A stretch of 38,969 bases of DNA, from NCBI GenBank assembly GCA_027028545.1, contig JALVIT010000051.1, positions 1 to 38,969 on the forward strand, given 5' to 3'. A program made the position numbers and the translations under genes. Shown here one piece after another: positions 10,292 through 20,838 of this stretch. How positions within the stretch are numbered: position 1 is the stretch's first letter; the number at the start of each line of letters is the position of its first letter. The notes beneath the pieces were generated by a model that saw only the letters and a list, made by a program, of their open reading frames with translations, made no database searches and had not been told where the DNA came from. Source of the DNA: Desulfurococcales archaeon. GTDB taxonomy: Archaea > Thermoproteota > Thermoprotei_A > Sulfolobales > Desulfurococcaceae.

Positions 10292-10745
10292 CTATCCTAT
10301 CCCCCTATAGATTGGATAGCTTCTCTCAGGCATATAGATGATCTCATATTCTCCACTCCTCGTTGTAACAACTGCTAGGGGTATCATATCCCATCTCATA
10401 AGTATATCTCTAAAGATCTCGCTGAAGGATCTGGAATCTCCCTCTCAATATTTCATTTCCAACATATATCTCGCATAGATTGAGTCTTCCATGAGCACCA
10501 CTGGACGTGTCTTCGATGAATCTATATATCGATGGATCTATACATGTATATGCTAATAGTCTTCCGGCGAAGGTTCTACTCGGTATAACCATATCGATTA
10601 GGTGGTTAGCTATTAATAGATCAGCTGTCTTCTTCAACTCAGACTCTGCAATTATGGTTGGATTCCTATGCATGATCCTACTGTTCGATAAGATGTTTCC
10701 AATCAATAGTAGGACGGCTACTATTAGAATTATGAATTGAGGCAC
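10292..10745 (-). pseudogene. Small signal-anchored protein of unknown function, apparently split by a +1 frameshift near 10440
   Basis: ORF 10410-10745 ends ...NEILRGRFQILQRDL; shifting one nt at AGAGGGAGA gives EILRGDSRSFSEIFRDILMRWDMIPLAVVTTRSGEYEIIYMPERSYPIYRGIG ending at TAG 10292-10294. Confidence 0.6.
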
Positions 10746-10845
10746 ACCATAAAACCTCTATTTTTGTGGGCGTTAACACTATATCTAACAATACAGGTAC
10801 GTTTCAAGAATTAATATCTTTCGGCAAAATAATGCAATGATACAA

Positions 10846-11442
10846 CTATTTATTCCAGTATGAATCAACTATACTTAGATCGATCCCCATATAACCATCA
10901 ACATTAGACATATTAACAGATAGCCATACAATACCCTTCCAGCCCGGATCAAGCACCATACCCATAGTGTTGTTCTCGAAGGGTAGATCACTTGGATCTA
11001 TATTCCCCCATACATCGCGATAACCCAACCCCGTCTTATAGGGTCCATAATAATACTTCCTAATAGTTACATCACTATATGATCCGGTGATGTTCATACT
11101 TACATCATCAATATTTATCGGAACTGTCCCATTATTGGCTAGTACAAGCCCGATCCATAGTGATAGATTGCACCCACTCGTATTGATACAGTAGCTGCTT
11201 AGATTCGTTAGTGAGAATTTCTTGGAGTCAGAACTTATAGATGCATCTTGATCCTCAACTCCTCTATAGTTTTTCGAACTGTTAATGTCTAATATGTATG
11301 CCTTATATGATCCGATATCTACACTATTATCATTGATATGTATATATACATTAACCCTTAGATCATCAAACCATAATCCATACGTCGTTAACGTCATGGA
11401 TATTATGAGAACTATTACCGCTAACTGATAAGTATATTTCAT
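10846..11442 (-). CDS. Exported protein with N-terminal hydrophobic signal; possible TasA/SipW-type or pilin-like beta-rich surface subunit
   Basis: MKYTYQLAVIVLIISMTLTTYGLWFDDLRVNVYIHINDNSVDIG; short signal then beta-rich, NXS/T-rich domain. Confidence 0.4.
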   Translation of the reverse strand: MKYTYQLAVIVLIISMTLTTYGLWFDDLRVNVYIHINDNSVDIGSYKAYILDINSSKNYRGVEDQDASISSDSKKFSLTNLSSYCINTSGCNLSLWIGLVLANNGTVPINIDDVSMNITGSYSDVTIRKYYYGPYKTGLGYRDVWGNIDPSDLPFENNTMGMVLDPGWKGIVWLSVNMSNVDGYMGIDLSIVDSYWNK

Positions 11443-11570
11443 AAGTGATCAACACTATCATCTGCACTAATATAGTATTTAACCGTTAACCATGTAAATA
11501 TGATACTGTATATCTTGAACATATGGGAGATACATATTAACGGTATTGACTAATTGAGCGGTGGATATAA

Positions 11571-12506
11571 ATGTATGAAGGATTCAACACTCAGAAGAAG
11601 TATAGGATCGGTAAATACGTTATCGGTGGATTACCCGGTGAAACACCCCTATGGCTTATAGGCTCGATGTTCTACATGGGTGATAAGGTGCTCATAGATG
11701 AGAGGGGGGTCTTTGACAGGGTTAAGGCTCGGGAAAGACTGGAGGATGCGATCAGTATAGCCAGTGAACACGGGGTAGTGTTTGGCCTCGATGCTGTATT
11801 CCCAACCGTTGAGAGCGTTGAAGCTATAATGCCCTTCATAGCCGAATACGATATACCGATCTTCCTAGACTCCCCCGACCCCCTGGCTCGTGCTAAAGCA
11901 TATACCATGTCTAGAGAGCTTGGAGTATCTGATCGGGTTATCGCTAATGGATTATTTATAGATAGTCCTAAGGAGGAGGTGGAGGCTCTGAGGGATAGTG
12001 GTATAGAGACAACTGTCCTAATGGCGTTTGATCCTAGGAATCCATATTATTCGATGAAGCCCGAGAATAGGCTGAAGCTTCTAGAGGAGAAACTACTATC
12101 CTTAGCCAGGGAGGCTGGAGTTAAGAATATTATAGTTGATGCAATAGTTATCGATCCAGCTAGTATAGCCTTTAGCGCTGAAACAATATACATGGTTAAG
12201 AAAAAATATGGTTACCCATCCGGTTGTGCACCGGCTAACGCTTTGGGACCGGTATCTAAGAAGAGTGTTGGATTGGAGGGTATGTATAGCGTTCATGGCG
12301 GTGTAACAGTTTATCTTAGGGTCTTTGGAGCGGACTATGTAATGTATGGCCCGGTGCAGCGTATAAAATATGTTGCTAAATCAGCTGCATTGGTTGATTC
12401 ATTACTAGGGTATGGTTTGAAGCATAGGGGATATAGGATTCCTAGAGAACACCCCTTGAGGAGATATTTTAGGAATATCCAGAAACTATTCGCATCATCT
12501 AGCTAG
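11571..12506 (+). CDS. MtrH-like tetrahydropterin/tetrahydrofolate:corrinoid methyltransferase
   Basis: IGGLPGETPLWLIGSMFYMGDKVLIDERGVFDR, NIIVDAIVIDPASI, YPSGCAPANAL: typical MtrH-family motifs. Confidence 0.85.
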   Translation: MYEGFNTQKKYRIGKYVIGGLPGETPLWLIGSMFYMGDKVLIDERGVFDRVKARERLEDAISIASEHGVVFGLDAVFPTVESVEAIMPFIAEYDIPIFLDSPDPLARAKAYTMSRELGVSDRVIANGLFIDSPKEEVEALRDSGIETTVLMAFDPRNPYYSMKPENRLKLLEEKLLSLAREAGVKNIIVDAIVIDPASIAFSAETIYMVKKKYGYPSGCAPANALGPVSKKSVGLEGMYSVHGGVTVYLRVFGADYVMYGPVQRIKYVAKSAALVDSLLGYGLKHRGYRIPREHPLRRYFRNIQKLFASSS

Positions 12507-14151
12507 GTCTACGTGGGAACTCTAAGCTGTTAATCCATACCCTCATATAATTCTCCTCCTCGGCTAAATTAATATGTCTAATACTCCTCAATAATTTACC
12601 GTGGAGCATATAATAGTCTCTATCCATAACGGCTATCCTAAGCCCCGTTAATACTAGGTTTCCGCCATAAATGATCTTATCAACGCTATCAGCCGGTACA
12701 AGCTCTAGATCTATTAGATCCCTTGGATCTATGCTCGAGCCAAAAGTTCCGGCAACAACTATCCTCTCGAGATCATCTATGTATAGCCCGGCTTTATCGA
12801 GTAGTATCCTCCAAGCACTACGCACCGCTGCATAAGCCTTCTGGAACTCTCTAAGATCCTTCTGTGTAAAGAATACTTTATGCTCTCTATCCACAACTAT
12901 AGTTTTTACACCATCAACTATTCTATAGCCCCTCCTAAACCTACCCCTATGATCTATTAAGCCATGCCTCCACAGCTCTGCAACCAGGCTTATTACCCCG
13001 GATCCTAAAAGCCCTCCACGACTGCCCCTATACCTATACTTGAAGACCGGTTTATCCCTCCTAAACCCCTCGATCCAGACCCTATATATACCCCCCATCA
13101 CGACCCCCGAACCCTTAGATATGTATCCCTCGAAGGCTGGTCCCGCCGGTGCACTGGTTGCATAAATCTCCTCTAAGTCCTTAACCAATATGACCTCAGT
13201 ATTAGTTCCAAGGTCTATTATTAGATAGGGCTTCTCGAGATCCATATAGATGGATGCTAGTAGTTCTGAATATGCATCACCACCAACATATCCAGATATT
13301 AAAGGCATAAGTATTGTCGGTGTCCTACCAGTATATGTTATGAATGGTCCACTGAATAATGGCTGATATGGTTTCTCGGCTAACCTATCCACCGGTAACC
13401 CCATGTATAGATGCTCCATAACGCTATTCCCAGCTATGAATACTATACCAGCCCTATACCTCTCGGCGAGTCCTATGATCTCTCTTCTGAGCCTATCCAT
13501 CATCTCGCCGAGTTTATCGGGGTTATCAAGTATGATCGTCATCCTAGATACTATATCCGATCCATAAACGTTTAATGGGTTAAACACGTATCCTTCATCA
13601 ATGATCCTACCATTAAGATCGATGTTTTGATATGCTATCTTAGTAGTTCCAAGATCAATTATTAAAGCCTTATCCGTCTCACCAGGTGATGTTAGATAAT
13701 ATGTGTCTAAGAATCTAAGAACATTTAAACCACCAATATGTGCTTCGCCGGGTAGTATCGGTAACCCTCTACGGAGGGGTAGGAGCTTATTCGATAGTCT
13801 AATTGGTTTAACCACCGGTTTAATACTTCTAAGATCTATATTTAGAGAATATATCGAGATCTTTGGAGGCCTTATCGTTGGAGCATAAACCCTAACGTCT
13901 CCGAGAACCCTAACCTGGCAGGCTAGTCTCTCACCACCACTAAGCCCCCTCAATACTTCATTACCTGTCGGAGGGGATACTTCGCCCTCAACCCTTACAC
14001 GGCATAATCCACACAGCCCATTGCCACCACATGGTAGGGGCATTATACCCTTAGAAGCTAATAGTATTCCTAGATTATCCCCTCTACAAGCATAGAATAC
14101 CCCCTTACCAACAACTTCTATTTTAACCCTACTACACTCCCTACTATTCAT
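12499..14151 (-). CDS. RACo-like ASKHA ATPase with N-terminal 2Fe-2S ferredoxin domain (reductive activator of corrinoid protein)
   Basis: Fe-S ligands CGGNGLCGLCRVRVEG...LACQV; ASKHA motifs IDLGTTKIAYQ, LIIDLGTNTEVIL, VAGTFGSSID. Confidence 0.85.
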   Translation of the reverse strand: MNSRECSRVKIEVVGKGVFYACRGDNLGILLASKGIMPLPCGGNGLCGLCRVRVEGEVSPPTGNEVLRGLSGGERLACQVRVLGDVRVYAPTIRPPKISIYSLNIDLRSIKPVVKPIRLSNKLLPLRRGLPILPGEAHIGGLNVLRFLDTYYLTSPGETDKALIIDLGTTKIAYQNIDLNGRIIDEGYVFNPLNVYGSDIVSRMTIILDNPDKLGEMMDRLRREIIGLAERYRAGIVFIAGNSVMEHLYMGLPVDRLAEKPYQPLFSGPFITYTGRTPTILMPLISGYVGGDAYSELLASIYMDLEKPYLIIDLGTNTEVILVKDLEEIYATSAPAGPAFEGYISKGSGVVMGGIYRVWIEGFRRDKPVFKYRYRGSRGGLLGSGVISLVAELWRHGLIDHRGRFRRGYRIVDGVKTIVVDREHKVFFTQKDLREFQKAYAAVRSAWRILLDKAGLYIDDLERIVVAGTFGSSIDPRDLIDLELVPADSVDKIIYGGNLVLTGLRIAVMDRDYYMLHGKLLRSIRHINLAEEENYMRVWINSLEFPRRPS

Positions 14152-14885
14152 TTCCCAGATCCACCGAGTTTATTTACTAGCTTAACGGCTTCTATAGCGT
14201 TTGAAGCCCATCCATCAGCCCCGATCCTCTCCGCGTATTCCCTAGTTGTAGCCGCTCCCCCGATAACTATCTTAACCCTACTCCTCAACCCCCTCCTATC
14301 CAACTCCTCTATAACCCTCTTCATATATCTCGATGTCGTTGTTAGTAATGCACTCATACCAAGTACATCTGGTTTATACTTCTCAACGGCCTCAATAAAC
14401 TTCTCAGCATCAACATCAACACCTAGATCAATCACTTCATGCCCCGCTGCCTGAAGCATTACAGCTACTAGGGTTTTACCTATATCGTGTATATCGCCCT
14501 TAACGGTTCCAATCACGATCCTAAGTCTCCTACCCCCTCCAAGCCCTCTAGACTCCTCCCTGATCAGTGGTTCGAGCTTCTTCATAGCCTCCTTAAATAT
14601 CTCTGCAGCCTCTATGAGTTCAGCTATAAAGTATTCCCCCTCCTCATATAGTCTTCCGATCTCCTCCATAGCCTTACTCATAGGTCCTAGAACTATCTCT
14701 GTAGCCTTAACACCCATACCCAATAGTTTATCAATGGTCTCCAATACACACTCTCTATCAAGATCAACCATACATCCTCTAAGCTTCTCGAATAATCTAT
14801 CTCTATCCAACACTACAGCACCGCATCTGGTAGGGAATACTTTTATCAATATGGTATGGATACTAGTATGATAAATATATTCCAT
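14148..14885 (-). CDS. Corrinoid (B12-binding) methyltransferase corrinoid protein; true start probably near 14815 (GTG/TTG before LDRDRLFEKL)
   Basis: B12-binding signature GDIHDIGKTLVAVMLQAAGHEVIDLGVDV, cap domain GPMSKAMEEIGRLYEEGEYFIAELIEAAEIFKEAMKKLEPL. Confidence 0.9.
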   Translation of the reverse strand: MEYIYHTSIHTILIKVFPTRCGAVVLDRDRLFEKLRGCMVDLDRECVLETIDKLLGMGVKATEIVLGPMSKAMEEIGRLYEEGEYFIAELIEAAEIFKEAMKKLEPLIREESRGLGGGRRLRIVIGTVKGDIHDIGKTLVAVMLQAAGHEVIDLGVDVDAEKFIEAVEKYKPDVLGMSALLTTTSRYMKRVIEELDRRGLRSRVKIVIGGAATTREYAERIGADGWASNAIEAVKLVNKLGGSGK

Positions 14886-14901
14886 CCATAATATAGGAGG
14901 G

Positions 14902-15891
14902 GTGTATAAGGGATTGATTAGAACCAGCCATGTTGGAAGCTTCCCACTACCCCCTAGCTTTGAGAATATTGAGAGGATAGTAGATGACCTATATAGTATA
15001 GGGTTAGATGCACCACCCTACCCCCAGCTACGTAGCTTCATAAACATTTATCTCGACCCCCTAAAGGATCTGGGGGTACTTTTTGAGAGGGATGGATTCT
15101 ACTTCCTAGACGATCCCGAGAAACTCTCCCTACTCGAAGACTATAAACCACATGTATTGGAGGCTGAGCAAACAATAGAGATCGTTAGAGGGGGGAGGTA
15201 TGGGTTTAAATGGCTACGAGCACCAGTCACAGGGGTATTTACACTAGCTTCAAGAATATACTTGTCAAGGAATATAGGGGAGGGTTTGAAGGCTACACTA
15301 CTAGCTCGTAAAGACCTCATAGAACCAATGAAAACATATGTTGCCAAACACCTAGAATACATGTCCCGGCTGGGATACAATATATTATTCATTGATGAAC
15401 CCGTTCTAGGGGTTATTGTTGGGCGTAGGAGGATACTATTCGGCTACACTGGGGAGGATATAGTTGAAACCATAAATACGCTATTCAACAAACTATCCGG
15501 AGAACACGGAATACATGTATGTGGAAGAATATCCCCAAGACTCTTCAAACTCCTAGCATCCGTGGAGAAACTAGACATATTAAACTTCGAATTCCACGAC
15601 TCACCAACTAATCTCAAAGTTATTGATGGAGAACTACTAGTATCTAGTGGGAAGAAACTAGCACCTGGTATAGCTAGCTCTAAAAAACCAGTTGTGGAGG
15701 ATATCGAGGAACTTAAACAAATACTCTTAGGGACCGGGGAGAGGGTTGATTGGAGGATAGACCTAGTCTCAGCCGATTGCGGATTCGGCGGATTATCGGT
15801 TGAGGGAGGTGATCAGTGGAGGGCTTATAGGATTGGGATCGAGAAGCTTAGGAACATAGTTAGAGTTGTTAAATCGATCACTCTAGACTAG
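14902..15891 (+). CDS. MetE C-terminal catalytic-domain-only protein (core methionine synthase-like)
   Basis: N-terminal RTSHVGSFPLPP; zinc-ligand pattern HVCGR ... FEFHD ... SADCGFGG; lacks the N-terminal MetE repeat domain. Confidence 0.8.
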   Translation: MYKGLIRTSHVGSFPLPPSFENIERIVDDLYSIGLDAPPYPQLRSFINIYLDPLKDLGVLFERDGFYFLDDPEKLSLLEDYKPHVLEAEQTIEIVRGGRYGFKWLRAPVTGVFTLASRIYLSRNIGEGLKATLLARKDLIEPMKTYVAKHLEYMSRLGYNILFIDEPVLGVIVGRRRILFGYTGEDIVETINTLFNKLSGEHGIHVCGRISPRLFKLLASVEKLDILNFEFHDSPTNLKVIDGELLVSSGKKLAPGIASSKKPVVEDIEELKQILLGTGERVDWRIDLVSADCGFGGLSVEGGDQWRAYRIGIEKLRNIVRVVKSITLD

Positions 15892-16596
15892 ATGTTTCGA
15901 GAATATCCTTATACCCTCCATGGGTTCAAAGGGTGATGATAAAACTATACCACTACAATTATCCATGATCAATTCCATGTGGTCTCTAAGTTCATCAACA
16001 CCTATAAATGGTTGATTAAGCTTCCTAAACAATTCTATATTCCTGCCAAAACCTAGTAGTATGAAAACATATATATCTGAACCCCTCTCTCTACCCATAC
16101 GGCAAACCCTTACTAGCTTATCCTCTCTATCCTCTCCATAGTTTATAACATGGTAGAAATCGGCTCCGAGATCGATCCTCTCTTTAATCTTGTCTAATGG
16201 ATAATTCAAGCTTATGATCAAGCCTTTACGGAAAACATAACCCTTCTTCCTCAGTAATTCTAAAGCCTCCTCACTACCGATATCTTCAACGATCCCGCCC
16301 CTCCATGGCTTATCCCCCCTAAGCAGTACTAATCCATCAATACCATACTCCCGGATAGCGTTAGCGATCGATAATAGTGCTAAACGATTAATATCGTAAA
16401 GCCTCAAATGGGGGTAAACACTGAAGCCATACATGAGCTTGATATACATAGCTGTAGCAACACTAAACAAACCAGGATAACCACCGGGGCCCTCGGGAAT
16501 AGTGTAGGCATCAAAAACATCCCTACCAGCATCTAGGAGTCTATCAACATCCCTCCTACTCCATGGAACAAGCTCAAACAAATACAAATATACCAC
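15883..16596 (-). CDS. Short methylenetetrahydrofolate reductase-like (MetF-family) protein
   Basis: LFELVPW start, IDGLVLLRGDKPWRGG motif, GADFYHVINYGEDREDKL; 237 aa; convergent 9-bp overlap with the MetE-like gene. Confidence 0.6.
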   Translation of the reverse strand: MVYLYLFELVPWSRRDVDRLLDAGRDVFDAYTIPEGPGGYPGLFSVATAMYIKLMYGFSVYPHLRLYDINRLALLSIANAIREYGIDGLVLLRGDKPWRGGIVEDIGSEEALELLRKKGYVFRKGLIISLNYPLDKIKERIDLGADFYHVINYGEDREDKLVRVCRMGRERGSDIYVFILLGFGRNIELFRKLNQPFIGVDELRDHMELIMDNCSGIVLSSPFEPMEGIRIFSKHLV

Positions 16597-16601
16597 CCCC
16601 T

Positions 16602-16641
16602 CCTACTAGATCAGCGGTATCATTGATAATATTCTAGTAGG
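16602..16641 (-). promoter_or_regulatory. Hairpin/inverted repeat (CCTACTAGA ... TCTAGTAGG) in the 5' leader of the MetF-like gene, abutting its SD
   Basis: 9-bp perfect arms at 16602-16610 and 16633-16641; inner TATCA-T-TGATA dyad in the loop; minus-strand SD AGGAGGGG directly follows. Confidence 0.5.
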
Positions 16642-16719
16642 CTTGGGGAGAATATAAACTCTAAGCTATGATTACGGTTTATGGCTTAACTATAAATATC
16701 TAGAGAAACTAATATTATA

Positions 16720-17553
16720 GTGTGTATCGATGGGGTGATGCCTATTGGTTATTGGGTAGATCCCTCAATAGATAAGCTGTTCCAGGATAAAGCCCATCTA
16801 TTCCTCATAGTATTGAATTATCGATGGGAGAGGGGTAGGGTAGAAGCTGAATATATTGCTCAACTATTGAAAAAGTATGGTATAGGACCGGATGATAAGA
16901 TACTCGATCTAGGATGCGGTAATGGTAGGATAGCTATACACTTAGCCTTGAAGGGTTATCGTGTAACGGGTCTGGATTATTCAAAGCTATTCATAGAGGA
17001 TGCCGTTAAGAAATCAAGACAATACAACGTATATGACAGGGTTGAATTCATACATGGAGACGCATATAGGCTAGATAAAATATTCAGCCGGGAGAGGTTT
17101 AAGGTAGTCCTCATATACTGGACGACACTAATAGGGTATAGCCTCGATCCAGATAAGGATCTAGAATTACTAGAGAAGATCTATAAAATAGTAGAAAAGG
17201 GAGGATATCTCATGATACTGAACCATGCATCGATCGAGAATTTAAACTATAGAGCTCTGGAAGAAGGTGTAAGTTATTATGTCGATCTGGGTGAATACGC
17301 GTTCCTCGATAAGGCATCATATGATCCGGCTAGATCAATACTACATGTAACATGGAGGTTCTACCGTAAAAGAGGTAATGATTTGGAGTTTATCGATGAA
17401 ATATCCTACGATCTAAAAGTATACTCTATGCATGAAATAGTTGAAATGGGTGAGAAAGCTGGATGGAGGCTTAAAGACATGTATTGTAGCGTAAAGACCC
17501 TTGAACCATATAAGCCTGGTAGATGTAGTTTAAACATAGTATTCACCAGATAG
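16720..17553 (+). CDS. Class I SAM-dependent methyltransferase
   Basis: KILDLGCGNGRIAIHLALKGYRVTGLDYS motif I/II. Confidence 0.85.
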   Translation: MCIDGVMPIGYWVDPSIDKLFQDKAHLFLIVLNYRWERGRVEAEYIAQLLKKYGIGPDDKILDLGCGNGRIAIHLALKGYRVTGLDYSKLFIEDAVKKSRQYNVYDRVEFIHGDAYRLDKIFSRERFKVVLIYWTTLIGYSLDPDKDLELLEKIYKIVEKGGYLMILNHASIENLNYRALEEGVSYYVDLGEYAFLDKASYDPARSILHVTWRFYRKRGNDLEFIDEISYDLKVYSMHEIVEMGEKAGWRLKDMYCSVKTLEPYKPGRCSLNIVFTR

Positions 17554-17617
17554 TTCAAGGCTTAGAAGAGATTATTGCTAATTAAGAATGTTTAACAGAT
17601 ACTATAGGTGAGGACGC

Positions 17618-18129
17618 GTGATGTTTAGAGAGGGTTTGAAGCATATCGCTGAACCATACAGATCCATTGTTAAGAGGCTATTAGAGGCTCTCCTAGATGT
17701 CTTTGGAGATAGGCTTGTCTCCGTAGTTGTTTACGGTAGTGTTGCTCGGGGGGAGGCTGGGCGTGAGAGTGATCTAGATATTTTAATCGTTATTAGGGAT
17801 CTTCCTAGATCAAGGCTTGAACGTATTAGGATGTATTTGAAGGCTGAGGAGAGGATAGATGATCTTCTAGATAGATTGCTCGACGAAGGATATGCGGTGT
17901 CAATTTCACCGATAATTAAGACCCCAGATGAAGCAAAGCATGTATCACCCCTCTACCTCGATATGGTTGAGGATGCAGTTATAATATATGATAGAGGAGG
18001 CTTCTTCAAAAAGATCCTGGTAAAGCTAAAGAAGAAACTTGAAGAATTAGGAGCTGAAAGGGTTTGGATAGGTAAGAAATGGTATTGGAGATTGAAGAAA
18101 GACTATAAATTTGGAGAGGTGATAGAGAT

Positions 18130-18133
<4 letters not shown>
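17618..18133 (+). CDS. Minimal nucleotidyltransferase (MNT) of a HEPN-MNT module
   Basis: VVVYGSVARGEAGRESDLDILIVI: GS-x(n)-DxD nucleotidyltransferase motif. Confidence 0.85.
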
Positions 18134-19192
<1,059 letters not shown>

Positions 19193-19252
19193 ATAGAAGA
19201 CTAAAGTTTCCATAATAACCAAAATATCACAAATGTTCAAACAAGCGAATAG

Positions 19253-19426
19253 TCTTTGAGGAAGGAGGGGGAGCTGGCAATGTATGGTGATGAAGAGGCG
19301 GGTATTCCTCCGGAGGAACTATATACTAGGATTGATGGAGAGAATGCTCTAGCCTATGCTGGGAAGGTTTTAAAACTTGTCGAGAGGCTTTTAGAGGAGG
19401 CTATTAGTAGGGATTTGAAAAAATAG
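19253..19426 (+). pseudogene. HEPN-domain protein, 3' fragment
   Basis: SLRKEGELAMYGDEEAGIPPEELYTRIDGENALAYAGKVLKLVERLLEEAISRDLKK then TAG; typical archaeal HEPN C-terminus. Confidence 0.8.
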
Positions 19427-19428
19427 TT

Positions 19429-19959
19429 TCATCCACCCTTGAGTAGCTTTATGAATTCCCTCATCCAGTATGGTATATCGCTGGGTATCCTAGCTGTTAC
19501 CAGGTTTCCATCTACGACAACTGGTTTATCGATCCATTCACCGCCTGCAGCTCTGATATCATCCGCTATACCTGGGTAACTTGTCAGTCTCCTACCCTTA
19601 ACAGCGTTAGCACTGATCAATAGTTGTGGTCCGTGACATATGGCTGCTATAGGCTTATCGTTCTCGATGAAGTGTTTAACTATTCTAACAGCGTCATCCC
19701 TAGCATAGTATCTAATCCTCTCGGGACCCCTACCACCAGGTATTACTAGAGCAATGTATTCCTCGGGTTTAACCTCTGCTAATACCTTATCGGGTTCAAC
19801 GCTATACCCATGTTTACCACTGATCCTTTTCTTCCATGGAGCTGCTACCTCAACACTGTATCCCTCCTCGAGTAGTCTATAGTATGGATAGAGGAGTTCA
19901 ACATCCTCAAACTCCGGACCAGTAATGATCAGTATCTTAGCCATAATACACCCCTCCAC
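19429..19959 (-). CDS. DJ-1/PfpI family protein
   Basis: KILIITGPEFEDVELLYPYYRLLEEGYSVEVAAP, nucleophile elbow AAICHGPQLL. Confidence 0.9.
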   Translation of the reverse strand: MEGCIMAKILIITGPEFEDVELLYPYYRLLEEGYSVEVAAPWKKRISGKHGYSVEPDKVLAEVKPEEYIALVIPGGRGPERIRYYARDDAVRIVKHFIENDKPIAAICHGPQLLISANAVKGRRLTSYPGIADDIRAAGGEWIDKPVVVDGNLVTARIPSDIPYWMREFIKLLKGG

Positions 19960-20028
19960 AGCAGAATGTATTATATTTACCTACTATGATCACCACAAAT
20001 TTTTTATATTTTATATTCTGGTGGTACC

Positions 20029-20838
20029 GTGAGGCGTGCTCCAGTACTAATATTAATAACTATTATAATGACTACATTTATCCTTAACGTTCACAACGCC
20101 ACAGCAATATCGGTAAACTATCCTCATATATACTACGCGTATATAGAGTATGATGCAGACTGGGCTAGTGATCTATACGATGGCGATGTTAACTATGCGG
20201 TTAATACCCAGATGTATAACCATATCAACAATAGGAATTGCTACTACGATAACCAGTATCCCTTTAGTATAACTACTATACAGCCTACTGTAGCAGAATA
20301 TTTCAGAAATAGGATAGAATACTATTCGAAAATGCATATATTCATACTACAAACATTCCTATACCAAAGAACAGAAACCTACGGATCAACAACTATTAGA
20401 TTCATAGGGTACTGGTTTAAACTAGCTAATGGCGTTGAGGTATCTCCCTACTATCTACTAAATCTAAATCTAGATAATCAATTATATGATAATACACCGT
20501 TAAGATACATAGTAATAGCATCACCATTTGGTTATCTAATGAATCCATCTGCATGGGCTTATTACCTATTCTTCATGGGGTATCCATTCTATCCAACATA
20601 TCACGACACATTCCCCAATGATATGGCATCACTCTTTGTAATGAAGAATGTAGCACATGTAATAGCCTTTGACATGGCAATGAGTTATAGTTATGATAGA
20701 TTGTTATGGGTTATTCAATTCTTCTATGGATTAGGCGGTGGAATCTATATGGACTTTGCCGAAAAATTCTATCGTATCCTAGCCGATCAGGGACAATATG
20801 TCCATCTGGGATACTATCCTACTCTGGATACCGCGTGA
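20029..20838 (+). CDS. Exported protein of unknown function; same frame continues past TGA to 20949
   Basis: N-terminal signal peptide MRRAPVLILITIIMTTFILNVHNATA; Tyr-rich mature region. Confidence 0.6.
   Translation: MRRAPVLILITIIMTTFILNVHNATAISVNYPHIYYAYIEYDADWASDLYDGDVNYAVNTQMYNHINNRNCYYDNQYPFSITTIQPTVAEYFRNRIEYYSKMHIFILQTFLYQRTETYGSTTIRFIGYWFKLANGVEVSPYYLLNLNLDNQLYDNTPLRYIVIASPFGYLMNPSAWAYYLFFMGYPFYPTYHDTFPNDMASLFVMKNVAHVIAFDMAMSYSYDRLLWVIQFFYGLGGGIYMDFAEKFYRILADQGQYVHLGYYPTLDTA

Noticed and set aside
10507-10740. Plus-strand 77-aa ORF
   Set aside because: Antisense of the small exported protein gene on the minus strand; no independent support.
20836-20838. Selenocysteine or pyrrolysine reading of the TGA codon
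   Set aside because: Pyrrolysine uses UAG, and selenocysteine is not known in Crenarchaeota; nonsense mutation or general readthrough is simpler.
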